Source of the DNA: JAGQWW01 sp041392845
GTDB lineage: Bacteria > Bacteroidota > Bacteroidia > Chitinophagales > Saprospiraceae
NCBI GenBank assembly: GCA_041392845.1
Contig: JAWKLG010000026.1
Location: forward strand, 37,681-101,680
Direction: 5' to 3'
DNA: 64,000 nt
Below the pieces are notes generated by a model. It was not told where the DNA came from. It saw only the letters and a list, made by a program, of their open reading frames with translations, and ran no database searches. A program made the position numbers and the translations under genes. This document shows, piece after piece, positions 36,938 through 45,834 of the stretch (position 1 is its first letter; the number at the start of each line of letters is the position of its first letter).

Positions 36938-37490
36938 GTGGATTATTCAATTTTAAGGTTACCATTTCCTTTAGTTTTGCCCTTGCCCTGGTAAGGTTAG
37001 ACTTGGAAGTACTTTCAGTGATTCCAAGTATTCCTGCGATTTCATGGTGTTTGTAACCATCAATTACATACATGTTAAAAACCGTTCGGTACATGGATGA
37101 AAGAGATTGTACCATTGCCATGAGATCTTTGTAGGCGATTTTGCTTAAAATTTCTTCTTCGGAACGGAAGTTATTGGCTTCCTCAATAGCATTGTTTTCC
37201 ATTTTGAATCTTTCTTGCATTCGGATGTGATTTATGGCGGCATTTACAAGAATTCTTCTAAACCAGGGTTTGAATGGTTTTTCCGGATCGAATTTTTTTA
37301 TGTTTTTAAAAACCTTTAAAAAACCCTGATTGACTACCGAAATAGCATCGGCTTCCTGGTTTACATAGCGTATACAGATACTCATTGCATAAGAATAATA
37401 CAGCTTATACAGACCATTTTGGCTCTGCCGGATCTGTTTCCGACAGCCTTTTATAAGGGTAAACAACTCTTGCTGGTCTGTATTACTCAT
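36930..37490 (-). CDS. ECF-type RNA polymerase sigma factor
   Basis: 186 residues. Region 2 includes VVNQGFLKVFKNIKKFDPEK and PWFRRILVNAAINHIR, and region 4 has SMYRTVFNMYVIDGYKHHEI followed by the helix-turn-helix LGITESTSKSNLTRARAKLK. It directs RNA polymerase to a small regulon, probably under control of the overlapping membrane protein. It starts divergently from the TIGR03643 gene. Confidence 0.9.
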   Translation of the reverse strand: MSNTDQQELFTLIKGCRKQIRQSQNGLYKLYYSYAMSICIRYVNQEADAISVVNQGFLKVFKNIKKFDPEKPFKPWFRRILVNAAINHIRMQERFKMENNAIEEANNFRSEEEILSKIAYKDLMAMVQSLSSMYRTVFNMYVIDGYKHHEIAGILGITESTSKSNLTRARAKLKEMVTLKLNNPHV

Positions 37491-37628
37491 AGTGAAATGT
37501 CACCAATATCCTAACCTATACATTTCTAAAGGTAAAAAGGCTGCGTGCGACATCACCATAAAAGGAAAAATTTTATGATTTGAAGCATATCTATGCCAAC
37601 TGAAACCGCTTAACTTTGTTATCCGGGT

Positions 37629-37913
37629 ATGAGCACAAAGAAATTAACTGAGATCGACATCGACCGTATCATCGAAATGGCCTGGGAGGACAGGACTCCT
37701 TTTGGTGCCATTGAATTACAATTTGGTTTACCGGAAAAAGAGGTAATTCAATTGATGCGAAGAGAGATGAAACGCAGCTCTTTTGAAATGTGGAGGAAAC
37801 GCGTTTCCGGAAGGAAAACCAAGCACGTTGCAAAACGAAATGAAGAGATCGACAGATTCAAGTGTACCCGTCAGAAGTCTATTTCATCTAATAAAATCAG
37901 CAAACGAAAATGA
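37629..37913 (+). CDS. TIGR03643-family small protein
   Basis: 94 residues starting MSTKKLTEIDIDRIIEMAWE and continuing FGLPEKEVIQLMRREMKRSSF; the C-terminal tail is Lys/Arg-rich. This matches the TIGR03643 family of small conserved proteins, whose middle looks like a helix-turn-helix and whose function is unknown. Its stop overlaps the next ATG by four bases, so it is cotranscribed with the flavin oxidase-like gene. Confidence 0.8.
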   Translation: MSTKKLTEIDIDRIIEMAWEDRTPFGAIELQFGLPEKEVIQLMRREMKRSSFEMWRKRVSGRKTKHVAKRNEEIDRFKCTRQKSISSNKISKRK

Positions 37914-38476
37914 AAATTCAGGCCGATTTTTCACTGGACAGGGTATGGGAAACCATTTGGAACAATATTAAAACCGGGATTGAAACCAATAATCCTTTTT
38001 ATAAAACTCCGGCATTTATTTCATTAAGAAAGAACTATCCGGTAGGTAGGGTAGTGGTGTTGAGGGAATTGGACAAGGACATGCAATTTTGGTTTTATAC
38101 CGATAGTCGTTCTGAAAAAGTAAAGTACCTGGAAAGAATGCCAGTAGGAAATTTTTTATTCTATGATCAGGAATTGCAATTGCAAGTTCGAATCATGGTC
38201 AAGGTAAGCCTGCACAAAGAGGATGACATAGCAAATGAAATTTGGGCACAAATGCCTGCAAGAAATCGGAAAGACTATGGTGGAGAATTCGCTCCCGGCA
38301 TCCACATAGAAAATCCCGAAGCACAATCCCATGATGGTAAATTAGGATATCATTTCTGCGCGATCTGTTGCAGTCCATTTGAAGTGGAGATCCTGCAATT
38401 AAATCCTGAAGGACACCTTAGGGCTAAATATGAAAAATCCACTGCCGGTTGGACCCAACAGTGGATTGCTTCCTGA
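37910..38476 (+). CDS. Pyridoxamine 5'-phosphate oxidase-family flavoprotein
   Basis: 188 residues with the split-barrel FMN-binding fold: FISLRKNYPVGRVVVLRELD, MQFWFYTDSRSEKVKYLERM and the C-terminal FEVEILQLNPEGHLRAKYE. True PdxH oxidises pyridoxine phosphate; this shorter member more resembles general FMN-binding oxidoreductases. It is the second gene of a two-gene operon. Confidence 0.78.
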   Translation: MKIQADFSLDRVWETIWNNIKTGIETNNPFYKTPAFISLRKNYPVGRVVVLRELDKDMQFWFYTDSRSEKVKYLERMPVGNFLFYDQELQLQVRIMVKVSLHKEDDIANEIWAQMPARNRKDYGGEFAPGIHIENPEAQSHDGKLGYHFCAICCSPFEVEILQLNPEGHLRAKYEKSTAGWTQQWIAS

Positions 38477-38508
38477 TAAAATCAGGTATTTCTTGAATCA
38501 AACCGTAA

Positions 38509-38667
38509 TTACATTACGCGCATTGCCTGCACGAAGTAAGTCAACATAAATGGAAGTGGAACCCAAAACCACTGTGGAACCATTATCAACATTCCAATAG
38601 TGATTACTGAGAAAACCAGGAACATCAACCATGCAAATCCGGTAGATTTTTTTTCAGCAGAATCCAT
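38509..38667 (-). CDS. Small two-helix membrane protein
   Basis: A 52-residue frame beginning MDSAEKKSTGFAWLMFLVFS and ending QWFWVPLPFMLTYFVQAMRVM. It has two hydrophobic stretches (about 12-30 and 31-45) separated by VPQW. It lies alone between the flavoprotein and the desaturase. The amino-acid pattern is typical of real short membrane proteins, not of a random frame. No family recognised. Confidence 0.55.
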   Translation of the reverse strand: MDSAEKKSTGFAWLMFLVFSVITIGMLIMVPQWFWVPLPFMLTYFVQAMRVM

Positions 38668-38785
38668 AATATCTTTATCTTTTGAATTTATTATATCGCT
38701 TAAAAGGCTGACAAAAATAGAAAGTCTTTTTTTCTAAAACAGGAATTTTTAAAAAAAATCCTTGTTGGTGAAAAATTGCCTTGGT

Positions 38786-39827
38786 TTATGCCGCCAATTT
38801 TGCCTTTGTAGCAGGCAAATTTTTATACTCTTTGAAGGTGATCATCTTCTGCTGTTGCTCATCCCAAAGTTTGTTGAACATGCATTTCAAGCTTTCGCCG
38901 AAGGTTACAGAAGTCACGTATTTATTTAGTACCGGATTCTCCTTGTAACATTTTTCCAAATGGTAATTTGGAATTTTTGGTCCAAGGTGATGGATATGGT
39001 GGAAACCGATATTTCCGGTCAACCATTGAATAACTTTTGGTAATTTATAATGAGTACTTCCTTTGATCGCTGCCAAAAGATATTCCCAGTTTTCCTTCCA
39101 CTGCTTGTAGGTGTCTTCATGCTGATGCTGCACGTAGAAAAACCAAACTGCAATGATTCCAAACAATACGATGATAGGAATTTGAACCAAAAAAGAATTC
39201 CTGCCAGCCTACGATTGCAGCCAATAAAGCATACACCAAAAGCATATAGATATTGGAAAAGAACTGAGAACGATAGGTTTTTTTCCAACCTTTCAATTTG
39301 ATTAAAGGCAATCTCAATGTAAATCCAAGGTAATAAATTGGACCCAGGATAAACATCACTAAAGGAGAGCGGAACACACGGTATTGAATCTGTTTTGCTT
39401 TAGATAATGCATTGAATTCTTCAACCGTAAGCACTTCGATATCTCCAATATCTCTTACCTCCAACTGACCACAATGAGCATGGTGGTAGTTGTGGCTTCT
39501 TGCCCAATATTTGTAAGGAATGGTGCTAAAGAAGCTGGCGATGAAGCCAATGGTATTGTTTACATTTCTTGATTTCAGAAAAGACTGATGTCCACAATCA
39601 TGTTGAATGATGAATATTCTAACCAGGAAAAAAGCATTGATAACGGCCAATCCAAGGGTAATCCAATAGGACCATTCAAGGCTATAATACATCAAAATCC
39701 ACAAGCCGATAAAGGGCAAAAAAGAATTTAGGATTTGAATTGTGGCTTTCTTTACATCGGGAATAGAATATTCAGCGATGATATCGTTCCAATTCTTCAG
39801 GAACTTTTTGATCTCTAAATCTTGCAT
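38786..39827 (-). pseudogene. Fatty acid desaturase, one homopolymer frameshift
   Basis: From ATG 39827 the protein carries the three histidine boxes of membrane desaturases: HDCGHQ, HNYHH and, after the frame change, FHHIHH. The shift lies in a run of six T on the coding strand near 39187. Removing one T joins EFF to LVQIPIIVLFGII without loss of residues. Membrane helices surround the boxes as expected. The enzyme would introduce a double bond in membrane fatty acids. A single-base homopolymer break in an otherwise intact gene makes sequencing error the likeliest cause. Confidence 0.82.
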
Positions 39828-39938
39828 TATAAAAATTGAATTCAAAAAAAAAGAACGCCTGCAAATATGTCGAATTCCATTAAAAAGGAAGCTACATTTT
39901 GACTAATTTCAAAAAATTAACAGGTGAGAATGTCATCA

Positions 39939-39983
39939 GTTTACGATTTACGACCAACGAAATTGTCGGTCGTAAACCGTAAA
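39939..39983. repeat. TTTACGR heptad hairpin (short loop)
   Basis: Left arm TTTACGATTTACGACC and right arm GGTCGTAAACCGTAAA pair over about 16 bases, with a 12-base loop. This is the same family as the hairpins at 56852, 57872 and 61724. It lies between the helicase and desaturase genes. Confidence 0.75.
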
Positions 39984-39990
39984 AGCGATC

Positions 39991-41205
39991 TTAATTTACG
40001 AAGGTATAAGCAAAACCTACTTTACCGGCTCTACCGGTACGACCAATACGATGTACGTAACTATCGTAGTTGGTAGGTTTCTGGAAGTTAATTACGTGGG
40101 TTACATCTGAGATATCAATACCACGTGCAGCCACATCGGTAGCTACCAAAACCTGGATGTTGCCGCGTTTCAATCTATCAAGGGCTTTTTGTCTGCTCAC
40201 TTGGGATTTATCACCGTGGATGCAATCTGATTTGATACCTTTTCTGTACAATTGGGTACTGAGTTTATCTACAGTTCTTTTGGTTTCAGCAAAAAGAATT
40301 ACTTTCTGCATTCTTTTGTCTCTTACCAAATCAACCAGTACATCAATTTTATTTTGACCGGATGGTACCCTTACCACATTCTGTTCAATATGGTTGATGG
40401 TCTCCACTGAATTGATCTTTACCTCATAAGGGTTTTTAACCAATCTAGGTAAATGTTCATTGGTGGTTGCAGAAAAGAGTAGGGTTTGTTCCTTACCGTA
40501 CATAGCATCTGAAATGGCCTGTACATCATCTACAAATCCCATATCCAAGCATTCTGTCGTATTCATCAAGTACCAAAACCTGATAATCTTCAAACATAAT
40601 GGCTTCTTTGCGGGAAAGGTCTAGCAGACGTCCGGGAGTTCCCACCACTACGTGTTGAAACCTTTTAAGAATATCGATATCAGTGCGGACATTGGTTCCA
40701 CCAATAAAGCTGGCAGAATAAAACTGCATTCTTCTGGTCAGTTTCCAAAATTCATCCTTCACCTGAATGGCCAACTCGCGGGTTGGAACTACAATAAGGG
40801 TTTGGAATTCTTTTTCTTCTGTAAGCAGCCTTTGAATCAAAGGAATCAAAAATGCTGCTGTTTTTCCTGTACCGGTTTTTGCGATGCCTAAAACATCTTC
40901 ACCGTTAAGGATATGGTCGTAGGTTTTTTCCTGGATTTCAGTAGGCAATTCATAACCAACCCTGTCCAAATTGCCTTGAAGAGCAGGGTGTAAATTAAAT
41001 GCTTTGAAATCTTTGGATGGAACGTATTTTCTTTCTTCAACAGAAATTGCCGGCCTTTCAAAAAGGTGTTCTGGTAGTTCGGCGGTCTTTTTCTTATTGG
41101 AATTTCTACGACGTGAATTGTTTGAGAAACGGCCTCTACCATTATTGGAAGATCCATTTCTTTTTTGTTTCTGCCAGGCTTGGCAGCAACTGAGAAATTT
41201 GACAT
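39991..41205 (-). pseudogene. DEAD-box RNA helicase with two frameshifts
   Basis: The start is ATG 41205 (MSNFSVAAKPGRNKK). A frame change in an A6 run near 41163 then leads to the Arg/Ser/Asn-rich tail NNGRGRFSNNSRRRN and a normal helicase core. Core motifs are Q motif YELPTEIQ, motif I AKTGTGKT, Ia PTRELA, motif II DEYD (an uncommon variant of DEAD), III SAT, V ATDVAARGIDI and VI HRIGRTGRAGK. A second frame change near 40550 falls just after DEYDRML. An RNA helicase acting in ribosome assembly or cold adaptation is usual for this group. Both breaks look like base-calling errors. Confidence 0.8.
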
Positions 41206-41486
41206 GTAACAATGTTAAGTAAAATAATAATTCTTAGATGGACCCGATGCGAAAGCAAAATGAAATCCTCCTGATAATTATTAATTTCACTCGACTCTAC
41301 TTCTTGGTAATCTAAATACGGCACAAAGATACGCCAAATAAAATTAGCATGTAGTTAATATTTTTTAAAAGAAATTTCAACTACTTTCTAATTTGATGAT
41401 AATTTCAGAATAAATTAAGGATTTGGGTTATGTTTTAGAGTGAAAATAATTCGAATCAATGGTGCAAAAATATTTAAAAACCTTTC

Positions 41487-41996
41487 ATGAAAACCTTTGA
41501 AACCACCTTGGAGGAGATAGATTCGAGCCTGTGGGGCTACCATTTTCCAGTCCCGACTGAGGTAAGCGACTATTTTAGAAATGAAAAAATCAAAAGGCTG
41601 ATTTGTACCATCAATGGTAAAATGGAAATTCATTCTGCCTTGACATCCAAAGGTGATGGAACCTGGTACATTACCGTCAGCAAAGAAGTGCGAAAAAAAT
41701 TCAACTTGAAAACTGGATCAAAGGTTACCCTAAGTTTAAAAGAAGATACGAGTAAATATGGCATGGCCGTACCCGAAGAATTCAAAGAGCTGATGGAAAT
41801 AGAACCCGAAGCGCTTGATTATTTTCATGCGCTTACGCCCGGTAAACAAAGAAGTTTGCTGCATTGGATTGGCCAACCCAAATCCGTTGATCCCCGCCTC
41901 AAACGAGCCCTAGCGCTTGTCGAGCACCTCAAAGCCAATCAGGGAAAACTGGATTTTAAATTATTGCATCAGTTGGTGAAGGATATTGTGATTTAG
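41487..41996 (+). CDS. DUF1905 / YdeI-OmpD-associated family protein
   Basis: 169 residues. An N-terminal DUF1905 beta-barrel-like domain (residues 1-95) contains YHFPVPTEVSDYF, INGKMEIHSALTSKGDG and KKFNLKTGSKVTLSL. The C-terminal OmdA segment (100-169) has ALDYFHALTPGKQRSLLHWI. Function of the family is unknown; members occur as stand-alone cytoplasmic proteins. Single gene. Confidence 0.8.
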   Translation: MKTFETTLEEIDSSLWGYHFPVPTEVSDYFRNEKIKRLICTINGKMEIHSALTSKGDGTWYITVSKEVRKKFNLKTGSKVTLSLKEDTSKYGMAVPEEFKELMEIEPEALDYFHALTPGKQRSLLHWIGQPKSVDPRLKRALALVEHLKANQGKLDFKLLHQLVKDIVI

Positions 41997-42135
41997 GAGA
42001 GCAGAGAGATGCATGGGATGCATATAAATATGATGGGATAGATAGAATTAATGATAGATCGATATTAAAAAGATGGAAGGGATTATCGAGAAAATTAAGG
42101 TCAAAACTTCAGGAAGTTACAAACAAGCATAGGTT

Positions 42136-42330
42136 GGCTAAACGTCAACTGTAGCTACACGAGAAAATTAAGATTTTACACGTTAAAATATTGTTTTTTA
42201 GTTGTTTTTACCAAATTGAGTTATAAAAAATGATGTAATCATTTAGTTCTTTAAAGATTTCCTTAAGTCGACCTGCTTTTTTCAATGAAAACAAGCCAAA
42301 ATTGCGTGTAGCCAGCGTTGACGTTTAGCC
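42136..42330. mobile_element. MITE-like non-coding element with 26-bp terminal inverted repeats
   Basis: The left end starts GGCTAAACGTCAAC and ends GCTACACG; the right end is its inverse, CGTGTAGC then GTTGACGTTTAGCC. Twenty-three of 26 positions match. The 143-base interior is AT-rich and has no reading frame of note. No clear target duplication is visible. The layout is that of a non-autonomous element; the mobilising enzyme is not in this window. Confidence 0.55.
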
Positions 42331-42530
42331 GCAATATTTCAATTTCATTCCTCCGTTTAAAGACAGCGTTATCAATTACATAATCTATCTATATGTTAAA
42401 GATAAATCTAGTGCACTAGTTTCTCGTTTAAGTACACGTGACACATAAAAGTTTTTAACTCGGTTAAATCTCATTGGCTCGTAAGGATCGTGTTTTATTT
42501 TTATTTTTTAAGGTTAAATCATTGGTAATC

Positions 42531-42576
42531 AAAGAGATGGTAGGTCAAGGGCATGCCCTTGACCTACCATCTCTTT
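42531..42576. repeat. Perfect 46-bp palindrome
   Basis: Each 23-base arm contains GATGGTAGGTCAAGGGCA, and the arms meet with no loop. It could extrude a cruciform or act as a transcription stop. It is GC-richer than its surroundings. Confidence 0.8.
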
Positions 42577-42784
42577 GGCGTTTATCCTAATAAATTGAAA
42601 AAAAATCGCACTTTCAGTGAACCATGTGCGTCAAAAAAATTGCCGGGTATACACCGAGCCACCGAGCCACGGGCCCAAGACGACGAACACAGACACCAGA
42701 CAACCAACAACCAGAGAAGTTGAAACTTCCGTCTAAAGAAATGGGATCCTACAGTTTCGATGGCCATTATCAAGTTCAGTTTTT

Positions 42785-42818
42785 CCAGCACCCAGTACCC
42801 AGCGCCTAGCACCCAGTT
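42785..42818. repeat. Heptad array, AGCACCC family
   Basis: Units AGCACCC, AGTACCC, AGCGCCT and AGCACCC follow at exact 7-bp spacing. A longer array of the same family is at 51362-51437. Confidence 0.7.
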
Positions 42819-42929
42819 TACTTTACCAACATTTTCCCACCATCTAATAATCAACTTTTTTGCCTTTCCTCCTGATTTCTCCTCTTCGCAAAGATTTTTT
42901 TTCATTTTTGTGGCCTAAACATTTTTACT

Positions 42930-43710
42930 ATGTCAAACCAGGCAAAAATTCAGGAAGCAGCAATTCGATTGCGCCAGGCAGAAGAACAAAAAATTACCTG
43001 CGCACCTATTAGAGATTTATTGCGGCAGACGATCTGCAATTCGCTTACGCTATCCAAAGCTGAATACGGACTTCAGAGTCCTGAATGGAGATCGAATTGT
43101 TGGCCGAAAAATTGGCCTTACCTCCAAAGCAGTCCAAACCCAATTAGGAGTAGATCAGCCTGACTTTGGAAGTTTGTTCGCTTCCCGGGAAGTACTAAAT
43201 GGAGGTGAAGCCAAAGTAAGCGATATGATGCAGCCTCGCGTCGAAACAGAAATTGCACTTGTGCTTGGTAATGACCTGGATGACCCAAATATTAGCATAA
43301 CAGATATTCTTCAATCAATTGATTTCGGATTGGCCTCATTGAAATTGTAGGAAGCAGGATCAAAGACTGGGATATCAGAATTGCGGATACCATTGCAGAT
43401 AATGCCTCAGCCAGCCACTTTGTATTGGGTCACCAGCCTACCCCACTCTCCTTTTTCGATGTAGTCAATTGTAAAATGACCATGCATGTGAATGGAAGAC
43501 TGGTTTCCGAAGGAAAAGGAGCTTCCTGCATGGGCTCACCAATCAATGCTACCCTTTGGTTGGCAAAAACTATGGCAGCAAATGGTTCTCCTTTGAAAGC
43601 AGGCAGATATACTTTTGACAGGTGCTCTTGGACCTGTATTTCCAAAAGCTGGTGATTTTGTTGAAGCTGGAATCGAAGCATTGGGAACTGTTTCCGTTAA
43701 CTTTATTTAA
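42930..43710 (+). pseudogene. 2-keto-4-pentenoate hydratase, frameshifted
   Basis: The pieces read as one fumarylacetoacetase-fold hydratase: MSNQAKIQEAAIRLRQAEEQ, GRKIGLTSKAVQTQLGVDQP, PRVETEIALVLGNDLDD, DNASASHFVLGHQP and the end LGTVSVNFI. The metal ligands fit ETEIA and the later ADTIADN region. Frame changes occur near 43030-43080, 43325 and 43620. The enzyme adds water to 2-hydroxypenta-2,4-dienoate in meta-cleavage pathways. A sister decarboxylase gene follows in the same direction. The reading-frame damage may be due to the assembly. Confidence 0.75.
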
Positions 43711-43718
43711 ATGAAGAT

Positions 43719-44482
43719 ATGAGCAATTATAAAGAACCGCACAAATTGTAGATCAAGCTGCCCCTAGAGGCAAAACCGTAAGTCAATTGACTCTGGATCA
43801 TACTTTCAGTGTCGATGAATCCTATGAAATTCAAAAAGAGGCTATGAATTTTCGCTTTGAAAGAGGTGAAAAATTCATTGGTGTAAAGATGGGATTCACC
43901 AGTAAGGCCAAGATGGAACAAATGGGTGTCCACGACATGATCTGGGGTATTTTGACAGATGATATGCTGTATGAAAATGGTGCAGATTTGCCACTTTCAA
44001 AATTCATCCATCCACGTGCTGAACCTGAAATTTGCTTTTTAACTAAGAAGGATCTTCCGGCTGAATTAACGCTTGAAACTGCATCCGACTATATCGAATC
44101 TGTTGCAGCTGCCATCGAAATCATAGATTCCAGATACCAAAACTTCAAGTTCTCTCTAGAGGACGTAATTGCAGATAATTGCTCTTCCTCAGGATTGGTA
44201 ATTGGTGACTGGCACCCGGTTGATACTCCGGTTAATAACCTTGATATTAAAATGACTTTTGCAGGTTCAGAAGTCACTTCAGGCAATTCAAACGCAATTC
44301 TGGGTAACCCTTGGGAATCTGTAATTGCTGCTGCCCGATTGACAGCAAAATATGGAAGAAAAGTTCCTGCAGGATCTTTGATAATGGCCGGAGCAGCCAC
44401 TGCAGCCATATTTTTAGAAAAAAACAAAAAGGTTGAAGCGGTGATAAACGGACTGGGGAAAGTGAATTTTACTCCCAGATAA
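43719..44482 (+). pseudogene. 4-oxalocrotonate decarboxylase-like enzyme, frameshift near start
   Basis: ATG 43719 gives MSNYKEPHKL then a stop. The real continuation (AQIVDQAAPRGKTVSQLTLD) begins in another frame at about 43740, so one early indel separates the start from the rest. The remaining 231 residues are intact and carry KMGFTSKAKMEQMGV, HPRAEPEICFL and ADNCSSSGLVIGDW of the hydratase/decarboxylase family. With the preceding hydratase it would form the decarboxylase-hydratase pair (DmpH/DmpE type) that channels 2-hydroxymuconate-derived acids. A downstream start at 43787 would drop conserved residues. Confidence 0.75.
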
Positions 44483-45532
44483 TTAAATGGTAATCAGCGG
44501 TTTACCTATCCATATTTCTACATTTTTTTTCCAAATATCCTTTCGATCCTTTTGAGTAAGGACTCCGGTTTCAACTCCTTCATCGATTACTTTGCCTGGA
44601 TAGGATCCGGGAACAGTTTCCATTTCTCCAAGTGGATATGGGTCGTCCAAGCCTGCTAAAATTTGACTAATACCTTGTCGCTTTACCAGCATTTCGAGTG
44701 ACAGAACATCGTGTACCAGGGTATCAAAAAATACATTGGCCGCTACAATATTTCTCCTTGGATGGGTAGCTCCTTCAAACAAATCAGGCCTGCCTTCAAA
44801 ACCCTGAATCCTGCGACCCAAATTTATTTGGCCAAACTGATTACCATGTGCAAAACATGTTCTCAAATGAGGGAACTTCCTTGGAAAGTCCAATAAGGTA
44901 AACATATGATAAGCATCCGCTGTCTGAGCGCACATCCAAACCAGATGGAATCGCCAAAACTGATCTTTTAGATTGACTATTTTAGGCGCATCGTAAGGAT
45001 GTATTTCCACTGCAAGACCTAATTCATTTGCTTTTTCAAAAATCGGAATGGTAGATTCATCAGCTATAGCGGTCCAGTCCCCTTCCTTATTTAAAAAATG
45101 AGTAGGCAAGCAAAGTAAACGTAATTTTAGCCTATTTACACACCTTTCAATCTCCTTGATGGCATCCTCTACATAGGCTGGCTGCACCACAAATCCACAG
45201 GTAAATTTCTTCGGATTTTCAGATTGAACAGAAGCATTGAAATCATTCTGGAAACGAATCACGTCCCGGGTTAGATTCTGCTCCATGCCATTGCAATACA
45301 ATTGACTCAGGTTTAAAATGACCTCATGGACTATATCGTTTTTTTCCATCCATTCCAGCTTTTCTTTTAAAAAAAAGCTGGGATCCGTTACAGGTCTCTT
45401 CCAATCTCCTTGACGCATGAATTTTTTATCCTCATCAATCCAAAACACCTTTTTTTCTTTCATAAAAGCCGGAATTTGCTCCGGATTGGGTAAAAGGTGG
45501 CCATGCCCGTTTATTTTGATAAAGTCCGCCAT
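44483..45532 (-). CDS. ACMSD-like amidohydrolase (decarboxylase)
   Basis: 349 residues from the ATG at 45532, starting MADFIKINGHGHLLPNPEQI, in which HGH is the metal-binding motif. A longer upstream frame would translate a repeat array and is rejected. Other features are AVEIHPYDAP, CFAHGNQFGQ and the Asp in LAGLDDPYPLGE. This matches 2-amino-3-carboxymuconate-6-semialdehyde decarboxylase, a zinc-dependent non-oxidative decarboxylase of the kynurenine pathway. The adjacent hydratase and decarboxylase fit a shared route for ring-cleavage products. Other kynurenine enzymes are not in the window. Confidence 0.8.
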   Translation of the reverse strand: MADFIKINGHGHLLPNPEQIPAFMKEKKVFWIDEDKKFMRQGDWKRPVTDPSFFLKEKLEWMEKNDIVHEVILNLSQLYCNGMEQNLTRDVIRFQNDFNASVQSENPKKFTCGFVVQPAYVEDAIKEIERCVNRLKLRLLCLPTHFLNKEGDWTAIADESTIPIFEKANELGLAVEIHPYDAPKIVNLKDQFWRFHLVWMCAQTADAYHMFTLLDFPRKFPHLRTCFAHGNQFGQINLGRRIQGFEGRPDLFEGATHPRRNIVAANVFFDTLVHDVLSLEMLVKRQGISQILAGLDDPYPLGEMETVPGSYPGKVIDEGVETGVLTQKDRKDIWKKNVEIWIGKPLITI

Positions 45533-45578
45533 TGCTTGATTATTGGAATTTGAAAAAGCGACACAAGAAAGGGAAAAA

Positions 45579-45720
45579 CTGTTAGCTATTTGCCGTTGGC
45601 CATTGGCTTTTTTGTATAAGCGGCTGGATTCCGGACGCTGGATGCTGGACATTGGATAATTGCAATCGAATTCGTCATTTGTCTCTATTTGCCAATGGCC
45701 AAAAGCCAACGGCTAATAGC
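45579..45720. repeat. Composite heptad repeat unit (three families, inverted outer arms)
   Basis: Outer arms of the GTTGGCC family (45579-45607 and, inverted, 45691-45720) enclose a CTGGATG-type array (45620-45657: TGGATTC, CGGACGC, TGGATGC, TGGACAT) and a short TCGTCATTTGTC run (about 45668-45682). It lies between the divergent ACMSD-like and hmgA genes. Confidence 0.7.
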
Positions 45721-45784
45721 TTTTTTTTACCAACATTAAACCTTATATTTCTGATGCTTGTTTTTAAAGCAAAGGATTTCTTCA

Positions 45785-45792
45785 TATATTTG
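45785..45792 (+). promoter_or_regulatory. Candidate -7 promoter element of hmgA
   Basis: TATATTTG, matching TAnnTTTG, lies about 42 bases before the chosen hmgA start. A TTG at 45758 is slightly too far upstream for a standard -33 element. Confidence 0.35.
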
Positions 45793-45834
45793 TCTTGACA
45801 ACTATTGCCAAGACAAGCAAAAATTATATGCCCT

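Larger units (their letters stand above)
41997..42929. other. Gene-free region with a MITE-like element, a palindrome and heptad arrays
   Basis: About 930 bases without a supported gene. It contains a 195-bp element bounded by 26-bp inverted repeats (42136-42330), a 46-bp perfect palindrome (42531-42576) and 7-bp-periodic GAGCCAC and AGCACCC runs (about 42653-42675 and 42785-42818). The first 130 bases are unremarkable AT-rich sequence. Confidence 0.6.

Noticed and set aside
42136..42330. Inverted repeats as an integron attC site
   Set aside because: The ends do not fit the RYYYAAC/GTTRRRY core, and no integrase or cassette array is visible.
45533..45709. N-terminal extension of the ACMSD-like gene
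   Set aside because: It translates the heptad arrays at 45579-45720. The family start MADFIKINGHGH lies at 45532.
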